Positions 26,365 through 35,501 are shown, counted from the first letter of the stretch. The stretch is 64,000 nt of DNA from Verrucomicrobiaceae bacterium UBA2429 (GCA_002343505.1 DDQZ01000105.1:49986-113985), one strand, 5' to 3'. Translations and numbers: made by a program. Notes: generated by a model from the letters alone, not told the origin.

Positions 26365-26970
26365 TCAGGCCTTCCAGGGCTTCACCCTGCCATGCGGCAC
26401 GCTGACATGCGGGCTGCCCGCGAGCAGGAAGCGCCAGGGAAAGTCCGCCGCCTTGCTGATGCCCACGCGCACATCCGCAAGCACATCCAAGGGGCCGGCG
26501 GGCGGCCGCAATCCGACACCCGCCGGGCGTCCGCGCCCTGCCAGCGGAGTGCCGTGGTGCCCGCCGCCGATGCCGAGAGCCAGCGCCAGCTTGCCCGGAC
26601 CGGAGCAAAGGTCCTCGATCTTGTCCCTGCCCCTGCGTCTTTGCATTTCCGCGATGCCGCGCCGGGGATCAAGCGCGCGGATGAGGATGAGGCCGTCCCG
26701 CTCGCCGCCTTTGACCAGCAGGTTGAACAGCCAGTGCATGCCGTAATTGAAGTAAACATAAGCCGCGCCAGGCGGGCGCTCGCTCACAAACTCGCGCGCG
26801 CTGGGGCGGCTGGCCGTGTGGCAGGCGGGGTCTCCCTCCACGGCGTAGGCCTCCGTCTCGACGATGACCCCCGAGCAGCCCTGCCAGACCAGCTCCGCGC
26901 CCACAAGATCACGCGCCACGGCGAGCACATCCCTCTCAAAGAAATCGGTGCCTAAAAGTGCCATGACCAT
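26365..26970 (-). CDS. 3-methyladenine DNA glycosylase (AAG/MPG family)
   Basis: 201 residues. The ATG at 26970 overlaps the stop of the upstream NIF3-like gene (TGATG), so translation is coupled; an ATG at 26964 is an alternative. Family motifs are clear: FFERDVLAVARDLVGAELV at the start, the catalytic Glu in VIVETEAYAVEGDPACHT, the substrate-pocket segment AAYVYFNYGMHWLFN, ALDP, and LCSGPGKLALALGI. The enzyme removes alkylated or deaminated purines from DNA in base-excision repair in the cytoplasm. The C terminus (FPWRFLLAGSPHVS) is the normal family end, so the gene is complete. Confidence 0.92.
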   Translation of the reverse strand: MVMALLGTDFFERDVLAVARDLVGAELVWQGCSGVIVETEAYAVEGDPACHTASRPSAREFVSERPPGAAYVYFNYGMHWLFNLLVKGGERDGLILIRALDPRRGIAEMQRRRGRDKIEDLCSGPGKLALALGIGGGHHGTPLAGRGRPAGVGLRPPAGPLDVLADVRVGISKAADFPWRFLLAGSPHVSVPHGRVKPWKA

Positions 26971-27728
26971 CACATTCCCGTCGGATGGTCCACAAAGCGC
27001 CAGGGCAGGCCGAATTTCTCCTCAAGGTGCATGGCCAGCGCCTTCACGCCGAAGGTCTCGGTGGCGTAGTGGCCGCCATAGAGAACGTTGATGCCCAGTT
27101 CCTCGGCCAGGGTGTAACTCCAGTGAGGCCCTTCGCCCGTGAGAAAGGTGTCCACTCCGGCAGCGGCGGCGGCGGCCACCTCGGAGCCCGAGCCTCCTGA
27201 GGAAATGCCGATGCGCCGGCAGATCTGCGGACCTCCGGCGCAGACGTGGACGCGCCCGCCATCGAGCGCGCGGGAGAAGCGCGCGGTGACCTCCTCCAGC
27301 GTCAAGTCCGCCGCGCAGGTGACACCGACATCAAGGCCCTTGTAATTTAAAAATCCGCCGCTTGGGGTGAGGCCGAGTGCCGCGGCGATGCGCGCGTTGT
27401 TTCCCAGATCAGGATGCGCGTCGAGAGGCAGATGCGCGCTGTAGATGGCGAGACCGGCCCCGATGGCCGCGCTCATGCGCTCAAAGGCCGCGCCGGTCCA
27501 GGGCTGCAACCCGCTCCAAAACATGCCGTGGTGCACGATCAGCAGGTCAGCCCCCTCCGCGATGGCTTTGCGCACCACGGGCAGGGTGGCATCCACGGCG
27601 GCGGCCACTTTGCTGACGCTGCCGTTCCGGCTGGCTAGCTGGAGGCCGTTGACCGCGCTGCCGTAGTCCGGCAGCTCTGCCACACGCAGAGTGGAGTTCA
27701 GGTGTTTGACGAGTTCGTGGAGGTCCAT
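26970..27728 (-). CDS. NIF3-like dinuclear metal-centre protein (YbgI family)
   Basis: 252 residues from ATG 27728. It matches the Nif3/YbgI family: DYGSAVNGLQL near residue 22, the metal-binding LLIVHHGMFW (64-71), IYSAHLPLDAHPDLGNN around 96-111, and the C-terminal TFLTGEGPHW and LYGGHYATET with further metal histidines. The family forms hexameric rings with two metals per subunit. It is linked to GTP cyclohydrolase-like chemistry or metal handling, but no reaction is proven. The gene overlaps the start of the DNA glycosylase gene and is divergent from the molybdate permease gene 133 bp away. Confidence 0.88.
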   Translation of the reverse strand: MDLHELVKHLNSTLRVAELPDYGSAVNGLQLASRNGSVSKVAAAVDATLPVVRKAIAEGADLLIVHHGMFWSGLQPWTGAAFERMSAAIGAGLAIYSAHLPLDAHPDLGNNARIAAALGLTPSGGFLNYKGLDVGVTCAADLTLEEVTARFSRALDGGRVHVCAGGPQICRRIGISSGGSGSEVAAAAAAGVDTFLTGEGPHWSYTLAEELGINVLYGGHYATETFGVKALAMHLEEKFGLPWRFVDHPTGM

Positions 27729-27861
27729 GCAAGTTGGGGGAAAGGGGTGATGACTGGCGGCGGCGGACTGTCATGCCTCAATTTGCATTTTCAATTTCCA
27801 AGAGGCCGCGCCGTTTGACATCCGCCCTGCCAGCCTTTCAGGTTCGCACACCCCGGTCGCC

Positions 27862-28716
27862 GTGACCTTCCTTCGCCACAATCTCTTCTGGATCACCCTC
27901 GCCCTCATCTGCGCGGGCTATCTGCTGTTCTGGGCGCTGCTCATCGGAGCAACGGCGGGCTACAGCACGCCTGAGCATTGGATGAAGGCGCTCTCCGCGC
28001 CCGCCATCCGCCACGCCGGCTGGTTGAGCCTCGCCACCAGCACGGGGGCCGCACTGCTGGCTCTCGCCATCGCCCTGCCCATTGGCTACTTGCTGGCGCG
28101 GAAGGACTTCAAAGGCAAGGCGCTGCTCGATGCCGCGCTGGACATCCCCATCGTTCTGCCGCCCATGGTCGTAGGCCTGTGCCTGCTCATTTTTTTCCAG
28201 ACCACGCTGGGCCGCGTCATCGAGCACGGCGTGGAGAAAGGCCAGCTCATCAGTGTCTTCGGCTGGTTTGAGTTCGCCTCGCCGCTGAAGCTGCCCGGCT
28301 TCATGGTCTTCACCTACACCGTGGCCGGCGTGGTGCTGGCGCAGTTCACCGTGGCCGCCGCCTTTGCCATCCGCACCATGCGCGGCACCTTCGATCACCT
28401 GCCCGCGCGCCCGGAGGATGTGGCGCTCACCCTCGGCTGCACGCCGGGGCAGGCCTTTCGCCGTGTGGCGCTGCCGGCGGCGCGGCGCGGCATGGTGGCG
28501 GCGTTTTGCATCTCCTGGGCGCGCAGCCTGGGCGAGTTCGGCCCCATCCTCGTCTTCGCCGGAGCCACGCGCATGAGGACCGAGGTGCTGCCCACCACCG
28601 TCTGGCTGGAGCTCAGCGTGGGAAATCTGGAGGCCGCCGTGGCCGTGAGCCTGCTCATGATCCTCATCGCCGTGGCCGTGCTCGTCATCGTCCGCATCAC
28701 AGGAGAACGCGTATGA
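27862..28716 (+). CDS. Molybdate/tungstate/sulfate-type ABC transporter permease (ModB-like)
   Basis: 284 residues from a GTG at 27862, with no ATG available near the first helix. Five or six membrane helices are visible (FWITLALICAGYLLFWALLI; LSLATSTGAALLALAIALPI; IPIVLPPMVVGLCLLIFF; MVFTYTVAGVVLAQFTVAAA; AVAVSLLMILIAVAVLVIV). The ATPase-contact loop EDVALTLGCTPGQAFRRVAL and the SWARSLGEFGPILVFAG segment are typical of ModB/CysU-type permeases that import oxyanions. The gene overlaps the ATPase gene by ATGA. No substrate-binding protein is in the window, so the ion is inferred only from the family and from the MoeB-like gene in the same operon. Confidence 0.85.
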   Translation: MTFLRHNLFWITLALICAGYLLFWALLIGATAGYSTPEHWMKALSAPAIRHAGWLSLATSTGAALLALAIALPIGYLLARKDFKGKALLDAALDIPIVLPPMVVGLCLLIFFQTTLGRVIEHGVEKGQLISVFGWFEFASPLKLPGFMVFTYTVAGVVLAQFTVAAAFAIRTMRGTFDHLPARPEDVALTLGCTPGQAFRRVALPAARRGMVAAFCISWARSLGEFGPILVFAGATRMRTEVLPTTVWLELSVGNLEAAVAVSLLMILIAVAVLVIVRITGERV

Positions 28717-29363
28717 TCCGGCTCGAAAACATCTCCTGGCGCGCGGGCGCCTTCGACATGCGCGGCATCTGCCTCGAAGTGCCGTCCCGCGGCTACGGCG
28801 TGCTCATGGGACGCACCGGCTGCGGCAAGACGACCCTTCTTGAAATCCTCTGCGGCCTGCGCCCCCCGCTGGAGGGCCGCGTGTGGGTGGATGGCGTGGA
28901 TGTCTCCGACCTTCCGCCTCGTCAGCGCGGCATCGGTTACCTGCCGCAGGACATCGCGCTCTTCCCCACACTCAGCGTGCGGCGGCAGATCAGCTTCGCC
29001 CTGGATATCCGCCGCCGGCCGGAAAAGGAAATCCGCGAGCGCGTCGGCCAGCTCGCTGACGAGCTCGGCATCACCCACCTGCTCGACCGCCAGCCGGACA
29101 GGCTCTCCGGCGGCGAAAAGCAGCGCGTGGCTCTCGGGCGGGCGCTAGCCGCCGAACCGAAAGTTCTTCTCCTCGACGAGCCTCTCTCCGCGCTCGACGA
29201 GGACGTGCGCGGCGATATGACATCCCTGCTTAAGCGGGTGCAAAAAGACCACGCCATCACCGTTTTGCACGTCACCCACTCCAAAGCCGAAGCGCTAGCG
29301 CTGGCCGATGTCATCCTGCGCCTGCAGCCCGGAGGCATCGAGATCGAAAAAACCGCCGCATGA
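28713..29363 (+). CDS. ABC transporter ATP-binding protein (ModC-like, short)
   Basis: 216 residues. The ATG at 28713 is fixed by a four-base overlap with the permease stop. All ATPase motifs are present: Walker A MGRTGCGKTT (32-41), Q-loop YLPQD (76-80), signature LSGGEKQR (131-138), Walker B VLLLDEP (151-157), and the switch histidine in HVTHSK. The C-terminal regulatory (TOBE) domain of full-length ModC is missing. The protein ends right after the nucleotide-binding domain, so it cannot sense bound molybdate through that domain. It drives import through the permease encoded upstream at the inner membrane. Confidence 0.88.
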   Translation: MIRLENISWRAGAFDMRGICLEVPSRGYGVLMGRTGCGKTTLLEILCGLRPPLEGRVWVDGVDVSDLPPRQRGIGYLPQDIALFPTLSVRRQISFALDIRRRPEKEIRERVGQLADELGITHLLDRQPDRLSGGEKQRVALGRALAAEPKVLLLDEPLSALDEDVRGDMTSLLKRVQKDHAITVLHVTHSKAEALALADVILRLQPGGIEIEKTAA

Positions 29364-30127
29364 TCCAGAACGACACGCCCATGCCCGAACTCAGTGATGA
29401 GGAGCGCGCCCGCTACGAGTGGCAGATGTGGCACGAGGGCATGGGCGATGAGGGCCAGCGCAAACTCAAAGCCGCCACCGTGCTCATCTCCCGCGTCGGC
29501 GGCCTCGGCGGCCTCGTCGCATATGAACTCGCCGCCGCCGGAGTCGGCCGCCTCATCCTCGCGCACGCGGGCGCGTTGAAGCCTGCGGATCTCAACCGCC
29601 AGCTCCTCCAGACCACGGCCAACCTCGGCCACAGCCGCATGGAAAGCATCATCCGCCGTCTGCGCGCGCTGAACCCGCATGTGCGCCTCACCGGCATCCC
29701 GGAAAACATCAGCCAGGACACTGCGGACGCGCTGGTCAGCCAGGCGGACATCATCGTGGACGCCGCGCCGCTTTTTGAAGAGCGCCTGGCCTTGAACGAT
29801 GCCGCCGTTCGCCGCCGCCGCCCCATGGTGGAGTGCGCCATGCGCGGCATGGAGGCCACCGTCACCACTTTCATTCCGGGCCGCACCGGCTGCCTGCGCT
29901 GTTATGTGCCGGAAGTGCCGCCGAGTTGGAAGCGCCAGTTCCCCGTCTTCGGCGCCGTCTCCGGCACGGCAGCCTGCATCGGCGCCACGGAGGTCATCAA
30001 GCTCATCACCGGCATCGGCGAACTCCTCGCCGGCGTCATGCTCTCCATGGACCTCGCCACCATGAGCTTCCGCAAAACCCGCCTGCCACGAAACCCGGAC
30101 TGCGCGTGCTGCGGATGCGCGGCTTAA
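29360..30127 (+). CDS. MoeB/ThiF-family adenylyltransferase (E1-like)
   Basis: 255 residues; the ATG at 29360 overlaps the ATPase stop (ATGA). It is an E1-like fold that adenylates the C terminus of a small sulfur-carrier protein such as MoaD or ThiS. Visible are the nucleotide loop SRVGGLGG (44-51), where the first Gly of the usual GxGGLG is Arg, the Arg-finger DLNRQLL (77-83), the zinc pairs CLRC (178-181) and CACC (248-251), and Cys206 in SGTAACIGATEVIK. Cotranscription with an oxyanion transporter suggests molybdenum cofactor synthesis, but no MoaD is in the window. The Arg change may mark a distinct subfamily and not a dead enzyme. Confidence 0.85.
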   Translation: MIQNDTPMPELSDEERARYEWQMWHEGMGDEGQRKLKAATVLISRVGGLGGLVAYELAAAGVGRLILAHAGALKPADLNRQLLQTTANLGHSRMESIIRRLRALNPHVRLTGIPENISQDTADALVSQADIIVDAAPLFEERLALNDAAVRRRRPMVECAMRGMEATVTTFIPGRTGCLRCYVPEVPPSWKRQFPVFGAVSGTAACIGATEVIKLITGIGELLAGVMLSMDLATMSFRKTRLPRNPDCACCGCAA

Positions 30128-30149
30128 TATTCGAAATTCGATTTTCCCC
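30128..30149 (+). repeat. Heptamer tandem repeat, copy 2 (intergenic)
   Basis: Directly after the MoeB-like stop codon lies ATATTC, GAAATTC, GATTTTC, CCC. The core GAAATTCGATTTTCCCC is also found (minus strand) in the copy at 25.1 kb. It lies 15 bp before the start codon of the D-aminoacylase gene, so it may influence that gene's translation or mark the boundary of the operon. Confidence 0.7.
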
Positions 30150-30163
30150 AACGTTTCCCTCAC

Positions 30164-31729
30164 ATGCGCCCTTTGCTCATTCTCCCACTGCTCGCTTTGT
30201 CCGCGCACGCCGCCGACTTTGATGTCCTGATCCAGAATGCCCGCATCGCCGACGGCACAGGCGCGCCCCTAGTCATCGGCGGCATCGGTGTCAAAGACGG
30301 CCGCATCACCGCGGTCGGCAGCGTCACCGGCAGCGCGGACACCGTCATTGACGCGGAGGGCCGCGTTGTCGCGCCAGGTTTTGTGGATGTGCACACGCAC
30401 TCGGAAAAAATCTGCGAAAACCCCGTGGTGGAGAATTTCCTGCGCATGGGCGTCACCACCATCATCACCGGGAACTGCGGCAACTCAAAAACCGATGTGG
30501 CCGCCTTTTTCGACGAGATCGGGAAGACGGGCACAACTCTGAATGTCGCCACCCTCATCGGCCACGGCAGCGTGCGCGAGCAAGGCATGGGCGGACGCTT
30601 CATCCGCCCGCCGAACGCGGAGCAGCTCGACGCCATGAAAAAGCTCGTGGACCAGGCCATGCGCGACGGCGCCGTGGGCATGAGCACAGGCCTCATCTAT
30701 GTGCCGGGCAGCTTTGCCAGGACCGAGGAGATCATCGAACTGGCGAAAGTCGTTTCCGCCCACGGCGGCGTCTATGCCAGCCACATGCGCTACGAGACTG
30801 ACCGCATCTTCGAGGCCCTGGAGGAGCTGGCACGCATCGCCCGCGAGGCGCGCATCCGCGCCGAGGTCTCCCACATCAAGCTCTCCGGCCCCAGCGCTTG
30901 GGGCCGCGCGCGCGAGGTGCTGGCCTGGCTGGACAAAGCGCGCGCCGAGGGGCTGGAGATCACCCATGATCAATATGCCTACCCAGCCTCCAGCACCGGC
31001 CTGCGCCAGACCATCCCCGACAGCGCCCTGGAGGGCACCCGCGAGGACTACGCCGCGCGCCTCGACGACCCCGGCCAGAAGGGCCTCATCATCGAGCGCA
31101 TGAAAAAGATGCTCTCCGACCGCGGCTTCAAGGACTACAGCTACGCTGTCATTGCCCGCTACCCGAAGCAGCCCGAACTCAACGGCCTCAACATCCGTGA
31201 GGCGGCCCTGAAAGTGCGCGGCGGCGACAGCCTCGACGACCAGATCGAGCTCCTCCTCGACATCGAGCGCCAGGGCGGAGGCAGCGCCGTCTATCACAGC
31301 ATGAATGAGGACGACTTGAAAGTCTTCCTCGCCCACCCCCTCACCATGATCGCCAGCGACGGCGGACCCCGCCGCCTCGGCGAGGACATTCCCCACCCGC
31401 GCAGCTACGGCAACAACGCCCGCGTGCTTGGACGCTACGTCCGCGATCTCAAAGCACTGACCCTTGAGGACGCCATCCGCCGCATGAGCAGCCTGCCCGC
31501 GCGCACTTTTCATCTGCACCAGCGCGGCGAAATCCGCCAGGGTTACTGGGCTGACCTCGTCATATTTGATCCCGACACTGTCAGCGATCCCTCCAGCTTT
31601 GACGCCCCCCACAAATACGCCACCGGCTTCAGCGACGTGCTTGTCAATGGTGTGCCCGTCATCCGTGCCGGCCAGCTTACCGAAGCGCGCCCAGGCGGGC
31701 CGTTGCGCAAAATGGTGACAGCTCTCTGA
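30164..31729 (+). CDS. Exported N-acyl-D-amino-acid deacylase (D-aminoacylase)
   Basis: 521 residues from ATG 30164 with signal peptide MRPLLILPLLALSAHAAD. It belongs to the amidohydrolase superfamily: metal-binding VDVHTHSE (74-81), GNCG (103-106), GLIYVPGSFA, a histidine in VYASHMRYE and in EVSHIKLSG, and the late IASDGGPRR. The C-terminal beta-barrel closes with RGEIRQGYWADLVIFDPD, the standard amidohydrolase ending. The enzyme splits N-acyl-D-amino acids (or similar amides) into free D-amino acid and acid, and with a signal peptide it acts in the periplasm. It follows the molybdenum operon but has no obvious link to it. Confidence 0.9.
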   Translation: MRPLLILPLLALSAHAADFDVLIQNARIADGTGAPLVIGGIGVKDGRITAVGSVTGSADTVIDAEGRVVAPGFVDVHTHSEKICENPVVENFLRMGVTTIITGNCGNSKTDVAAFFDEIGKTGTTLNVATLIGHGSVREQGMGGRFIRPPNAEQLDAMKKLVDQAMRDGAVGMSTGLIYVPGSFARTEEIIELAKVVSAHGGVYASHMRYETDRIFEALEELARIAREARIRAEVSHIKLSGPSAWGRAREVLAWLDKARAEGLEITHDQYAYPASSTGLRQTIPDSALEGTREDYAARLDDPGQKGLIIERMKKMLSDRGFKDYSYAVIARYPKQPELNGLNIREAALKVRGGDSLDDQIELLLDIERQGGGSAVYHSMNEDDLKVFLAHPLTMIASDGGPRRLGEDIPHPRSYGNNARVLGRYVRDLKALTLEDAIRRMSSLPARTFHLHQRGEIRQGYWADLVIFDPDTVSDPSSFDAPHKYATGFSDVLVNGVPVIRAGQLTEARPGGPLRKMVTAL

Positions 31730-31787
31730 CAAAGAAAAACCGCGGTTGCATCCACGGCGCGTTTTGGTCTTCGATATTCCGATCCTC

Positions 31788-32558
31788 ATGAAAAAACTCA
31801 TCCTCTTGTTCTTCCTCGCCTCCCCAGTTTTTCTGCGGGCGGCGGATGCTGCGCAGGCTGAAACTGGGAAGTCCAAGCCGTTGCGCAGCTACCATGATTT
31901 CCTCGCCGCGATCCCCAAAGACATGGAGCCATGGGACGCGCGGAACTGGACTGCGGCGCAGAAAGAGGTGGCCAATGGCATCCTGAAAAAGAAGCTGGTG
32001 GACGCGAAACGCCCGGTGAGGATGCGCTTCAAGGTGCATGGCGTGGATTTCTGGGGGCGTTTTGTTTTGTGGTCGCATCTGCCAGCCGACGAAGGCTATG
32101 CCATCCGCATTTTTGCCAGTCAGTGGAGGGAGGCGGACATGCTGCCAAAGCTGGCCGCTCTGCGGAAGGGCGATCTCATCGAAATGACGGGTTTGTGTGA
32201 TCTGGCAAAGTTCGAAAATCTCTGGAACACCGACTCGCTTTCCCTGGGCATAGGAAATGCCGCCTTCATCAAACTCCAGCCCGACGGCTCGCCCGCGCCC
32301 GGGCCTGAGCGGGTGCCGGTTAAACTGGTTTCCGCGGTTTATGGATCGGGCACCCAGTTTACGGATGTCACGGGACGTGTGAAGGCGCTGCTCGACGAGC
32401 CGGGTGCTGTCTTTCATGCCAACCCGCACTGGCTCGGGGCGGATCCAACCCCTGGCTGGAACAAAGCCCTCGTCATCGTCCATGAGAATCGGGGCGTCCG
32501 CAGCGTCTTCACCACCGGTGAGAACGGGGAGGTGAGCGCGGCCTTGGTTGTGAAATAA
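31788..32558 (+). CDS. Secreted protein of unknown function
   Basis: 256 residues from ATG 31788; signal peptide MKKLILLFFLASPVFLRAAD. A repeated motif pair (FKVHGVDFWGRFVLWSHLP and LAALRKGDLIEMTGLCDL) looks like OB-fold strands, the 'modification of size then limit' pattern seen in small nucleic-acid or oligosaccharide-binding barrels. A second barrel-like segment follows (GTQFTDVTGRVKALLDE). No catalytic motif is visible. It lies 58 bp after the D-aminoacylase gene in the same direction and may share its transcript. Confidence 0.7.
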   Translation: MKKLILLFFLASPVFLRAADAAQAETGKSKPLRSYHDFLAAIPKDMEPWDARNWTAAQKEVANGILKKKLVDAKRPVRMRFKVHGVDFWGRFVLWSHLPADEGYAIRIFASQWREADMLPKLAALRKGDLIEMTGLCDLAKFENLWNTDSLSLGIGNAAFIKLQPDGSPAPGPERVPVKLVSAVYGSGTQFTDVTGRVKALLDEPGAVFHANPHWLGADPTPGWNKALVIVHENRGVRSVFTTGENGEVSAALVVK

Positions 32559-32709
32559 GTGGTTTCACGGGTTATATCCGCCCACCTTAGCGACGCCTTC
32601 AGAGCGTTCCGGGGAATGGGCAATCTTCGCATCTTGGCGGGATCATAAAGGAACGCCTTATTGACGCTAGGCTGGCATTGTTGTCAGACTACGGAAGGCC
32701 GGAGCGCTG

Positions 32710-33747
32710 ATGAAACGCGCACCCCCTGCCAGGATGAAAAGGCCGCTGCAAGCCATGAAAACCACGGGACAACACCGACTGCTGACACCGGGCAATCTGC
32801 TTGTGGTGGCGCTGTCCGCAGGGATGTGGGCCGCCGCCTTCATGCTGCCGGTGCCCGTGCCGGCGCAGCCGCTGCGCGTGGCGGTGCCCCTGTGGCCGGG
32901 AGCGGAGCCGTGGGTGATGGCGCGCGCCGAGGGGAAACTGAGGCCGGACCAAATCAAACTCGTTGAGATCAACTGGACCTCGGCGGCGATGCGCGCGGTG
33001 GGCAACCGCGTGGTGGACGCGGCGATCCTTTCCCTGGAAGAGGCGCTGCTGCAGATCCACCAAGGGTACCCACTGAAGATCCTGATGGTGACGGATGTGT
33101 CACGCGGGGCGGATGCCTTGCTGGTCAACCCGGGGATAGAATCTCTGGCGGACCTGCGCGGCAGGCGGATTGGCTTCGAGCCGCGCACGGCGGGAACCCG
33201 GCTGCTGGGCCTGGCGCTCGCCGAAGCAGGACTGAGCATGGCTGACATCCGCCATGTGGTGATGAACGCCACGGAACTGCAGGATGGGGGAATGGACCGT
33301 CCGGCCGAGGCGGTGGTGTGCTCGGAGCCGTGGCGGCAAAGGCTGGTGGCGCGCGGCATGAGGCCGCTTTATGACTCTGGGAAGAAGGGGGCGGAGGTGG
33401 TGAGAGTGCTGGTGGCACATGTGGACGCGGTGGCTGACCACAGGGACGAGTTGCTGGTCCTGGTGCGGGCGCATGTGGAGGGAATGCCGCGTCTTGCCGC
33501 GGCGGGCGCGGAGTTGGAGCCAGTGCTGCGCCGGGAGGGGGTGTCGGCGGAGGAGTTCGCCCGGATCATGGAAAAGATGGAAGTGCCGGCACTGGAGCAG
33601 AACCGGCGCTGGCTGGCGTGCGAGGACGGCTGGCTGGAGTCGCGCCTTGAGCAGTTGCGCGCGGAACTGCTGCCTGCGGACGGCCTGGAGCCGGCGCGGC
33701 GGGCGGCCGATGTTTTTGACCCCTGGTTTTTGGAGGAGGCACGATGA
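32710..33747 (+). CDS. Periplasmic binding protein, NMT1/NrtA-SsuA-like, likely sensory
   Basis: Up to 345 residues from ATG 32710; ATGs at 32734 and 32755 are alternatives that leave the membrane helix (NLLVVALSAGMWAAAFMLPV) intact. The mature part follows the type 2 binding-protein fold of the nitrate/sulfonate/thiamine-precursor group (VAVPLWPGAEPWVMARAEG, AILSLEEALLQIHQGYPLKI, LVNPGIESLADLRGRRIGFE, AVVCSEPWRQRL). The helix lacks a clear cleavage site, so the protein may stay anchored. No permease or ATPase lies nearby. Instead the gene overlaps the sensor-kinase gene by ATGA, which suggests that it presents a bound ligand to the kinase. The ligand is unknown. Confidence 0.82.
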   Translation: MKRAPPARMKRPLQAMKTTGQHRLLTPGNLLVVALSAGMWAAAFMLPVPVPAQPLRVAVPLWPGAEPWVMARAEGKLRPDQIKLVEINWTSAAMRAVGNRVVDAAILSLEEALLQIHQGYPLKILMVTDVSRGADALLVNPGIESLADLRGRRIGFEPRTAGTRLLGLALAEAGLSMADIRHVVMNATELQDGGMDRPAEAVVCSEPWRQRLVARGMRPLYDSGKKGAEVVRVLVAHVDAVADHRDELLVLVRAHVEGMPRLAAAGAELEPVLRREGVSAEEFARIMEKMEVPALEQNRRWLACEDGWLESRLEQLRAELLPADGLEPARRAADVFDPWFLEEAR

Positions 33748-35501
33748 GGCGCGCGCTAACATCCCTGCAGTTCAAGGTTTCGGCCTCGATTTTCCTGATG
33801 GGCGTGGTGCTCATCACACTCAGCGCGGCGCGCATGACGAGCCGGGCCATTGAGTCCCGCCATGCGCGGGTGGTGGCGCATGCGTCCATGGAGGGCGGCC
33901 GTCTTGCCGGCATGGCGCAGCATTTAATCCGCAGACAGGCGCCGCATGTGATGGATCTGGAGTTGAGTTATGCCTCCGCGCAGCAGGATCTGGAGCTTGG
34001 GCTGATCCTGGACGACACGGGCAGGGTGCGGCTCTCCACCCGGCAGGATCTGCGCGGACTGCCCCTGGCGGAGACGCCCATGGCGGAGGCGGCCGAGCTG
34101 GTGGATCAAGCGCGCTTTTCCATGGAAGGCAGGGTCGTGGAAGCCGAGGCTGGAACAAAAATGCGCGCGGTGTTCCCCTTCCGCGAAGGGCTGAATGAGC
34201 GCCGGGGCTGCGTACTGCTGGACTTCGACCTGGAGCGTCCGCTTGACGAGGGGATGGCAGCGGCTCTGCATTCCTCCATGGTTCAGGGGCTGGCGCTGGC
34301 CGGCGGCTGCCTCGTGCTGTGGCTGCTGCTAAAAGTGGTGGTCACCGAACGTGTCTCCATGCTGGTGCGGCAAGTGGAGGACATTTCCCTGGAGAGTGAT
34401 CCTGGCGCGCCGCTGGAGGGCGCGGACGAGATTTCCCGTGTGTCACAGGCCGCCAGCCGGACGCACGCGCGTCTGCGGCAGTCAGAGCAGAGGCTGCGCC
34501 AGGTGGCCGCGACGATGCGTGATGTGTTCTGGCTGGCGCCGGCGGAGGCCGCCCAGGAGCCATATGTGAATCCGGCTTATCAGTCCGTGCTTAAGCGCGA
34601 CCCTGCGCGCCTGGCCGCTCGGCGCTGGGACTGGCTTCACGCGCTGGCCAGGGAGGACCGCCGCCCATGTCTGGAACGGCTGCGGCGTCTGCGCTCCGGG
34701 GAGGTGGTGCCGGAGTTTGAGGCGCGCGTGGTTTCCTCCCCAGGCCAGACGATCTGGCTGAGGTGCCGCGGTTTTTCCGTGCCGGGCCACGCGGGCGCCG
34801 GACGCATGGTGGGGGGCATCGCCATGGATGTGAGCGAGCGCAAAATGCTCGACCGAAGGCTGCTGGACACGGCGGAAAAAGAGCGCCAGCGCGTGGGCGT
34901 GGATTTGCATGACGACCTCTGCCAGAGGCTGGCCGCCGTGCTGATGAAGACAGGCATCCTGCAGGCCGCGCTGGAGCGGGCCGAGTCTCCGCAGCAGGCG
35001 CTGGCTGCGGAACTGGCGCGGGATCTGTCGGAGGCGACCGCCCTTTCCCGCCGCTTCGCCAGAGGGCTGGCACCGGTCAGCATCGAGGCGCTCGGCCTGC
35101 CGGCGGCACTCGCCGATCTGGGAGATTTCATCAGCCGGGCTTTCAACATCCCCTGCCGCGTAGAGTGCACCGGAGCCGAGCTGAACTGCGGCGCGGAGAC
35201 AGCCACGCACATCTTCCGGGTGGCGCAGGAACTGGCCAACAACGCCGCGAAACACGGCGGATGCTCGTGGATTGAGATCGCTTTTGAAGCCGCCGCGCAC
35301 GAGGCCCGCCTGCGCATCCGCCATGACGGACGCCCCTACGACCCCCAGCACAGCCAGGGCGACGGCATGGGCATGCACCTCGTGCGCCAGCGACTCGACG
35401 CGCTCGGCGCCTCCCTCGGAGTCATCTGTGACGAGGAGAGCGGCGTGGTTCAGGAATGCCGTATTTCTTTGAACGACACCCCCAATACCCCGACATCATG
35501 A
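33744..35501 (+). CDS. Membrane sensor histidine kinase (PAS, HisKA_3, NarL-type partner)
   Basis: 585 residues; ATG 33744 fixed by the four-base overlap. A membrane helix at ~10-30 and a second at ~183-203 (GLALAGGCLVLWLLLKVVV) enclose a periplasmic sensor domain of ~150 residues. After them come a HAMP-like linker, a PAS domain (~250-365) and the HisKA_3 dimerisation domain with the phospho-acceptor His389 in VDLHDDLCQRL. The HATPase domain follows (AQELANNAAKHGG, GMGMHLVRQRLDALGASL). This is the NarX/DegS class of kinase that pairs with LuxR-type regulators, and the next gene is one. The periplasmic part probably contacts the binding protein encoded just before. Confidence 0.88.
   Translation: MRRALTSLQFKVSASIFLMGVVLITLSAARMTSRAIESRHARVVAHASMEGGRLAGMAQHLIRRQAPHVMDLELSYASAQQDLELGLILDDTGRVRLSTRQDLRGLPLAETPMAEAAELVDQARFSMEGRVVEAEAGTKMRAVFPFREGLNERRGCVLLDFDLERPLDEGMAAALHSSMVQGLALAGGCLVLWLLLKVVVTERVSMLVRQVEDISLESDPGAPLEGADEISRVSQAASRTHARLRQSEQRLRQVAATMRDVFWLAPAEAAQEPYVNPAYQSVLKRDPARLAARRWDWLHALAREDRRPCLERLRRLRSGEVVPEFEARVVSSPGQTIWLRCRGFSVPGHAGAGRMVGGIAMDVSERKMLDRRLLDTAEKERQRVGVDLHDDLCQRLAAVLMKTGILQAALERAESPQQALAAELARDLSEATALSRRFARGLAPVSIEALGLPAALADLGDFISRAFNIPCRVECTGAELNCGAETATHIFRVAQELANNAAKHGGCSWIEIAFEAAAHEARLRIRHDGRPYDPQHSQGDGMGMHLVRQRLDALGASLGVICDEESGVVQECRISLNDTPNTPTS

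Noticed and set aside
32661..32690. Possible sigma-70 promoter (TTGACG with TCAGAC) before the binding-protein gene
   Set aside because: The -10 match is poor and sigma-factor preferences of this group are not known well enough; spacing alone is weak evidence.
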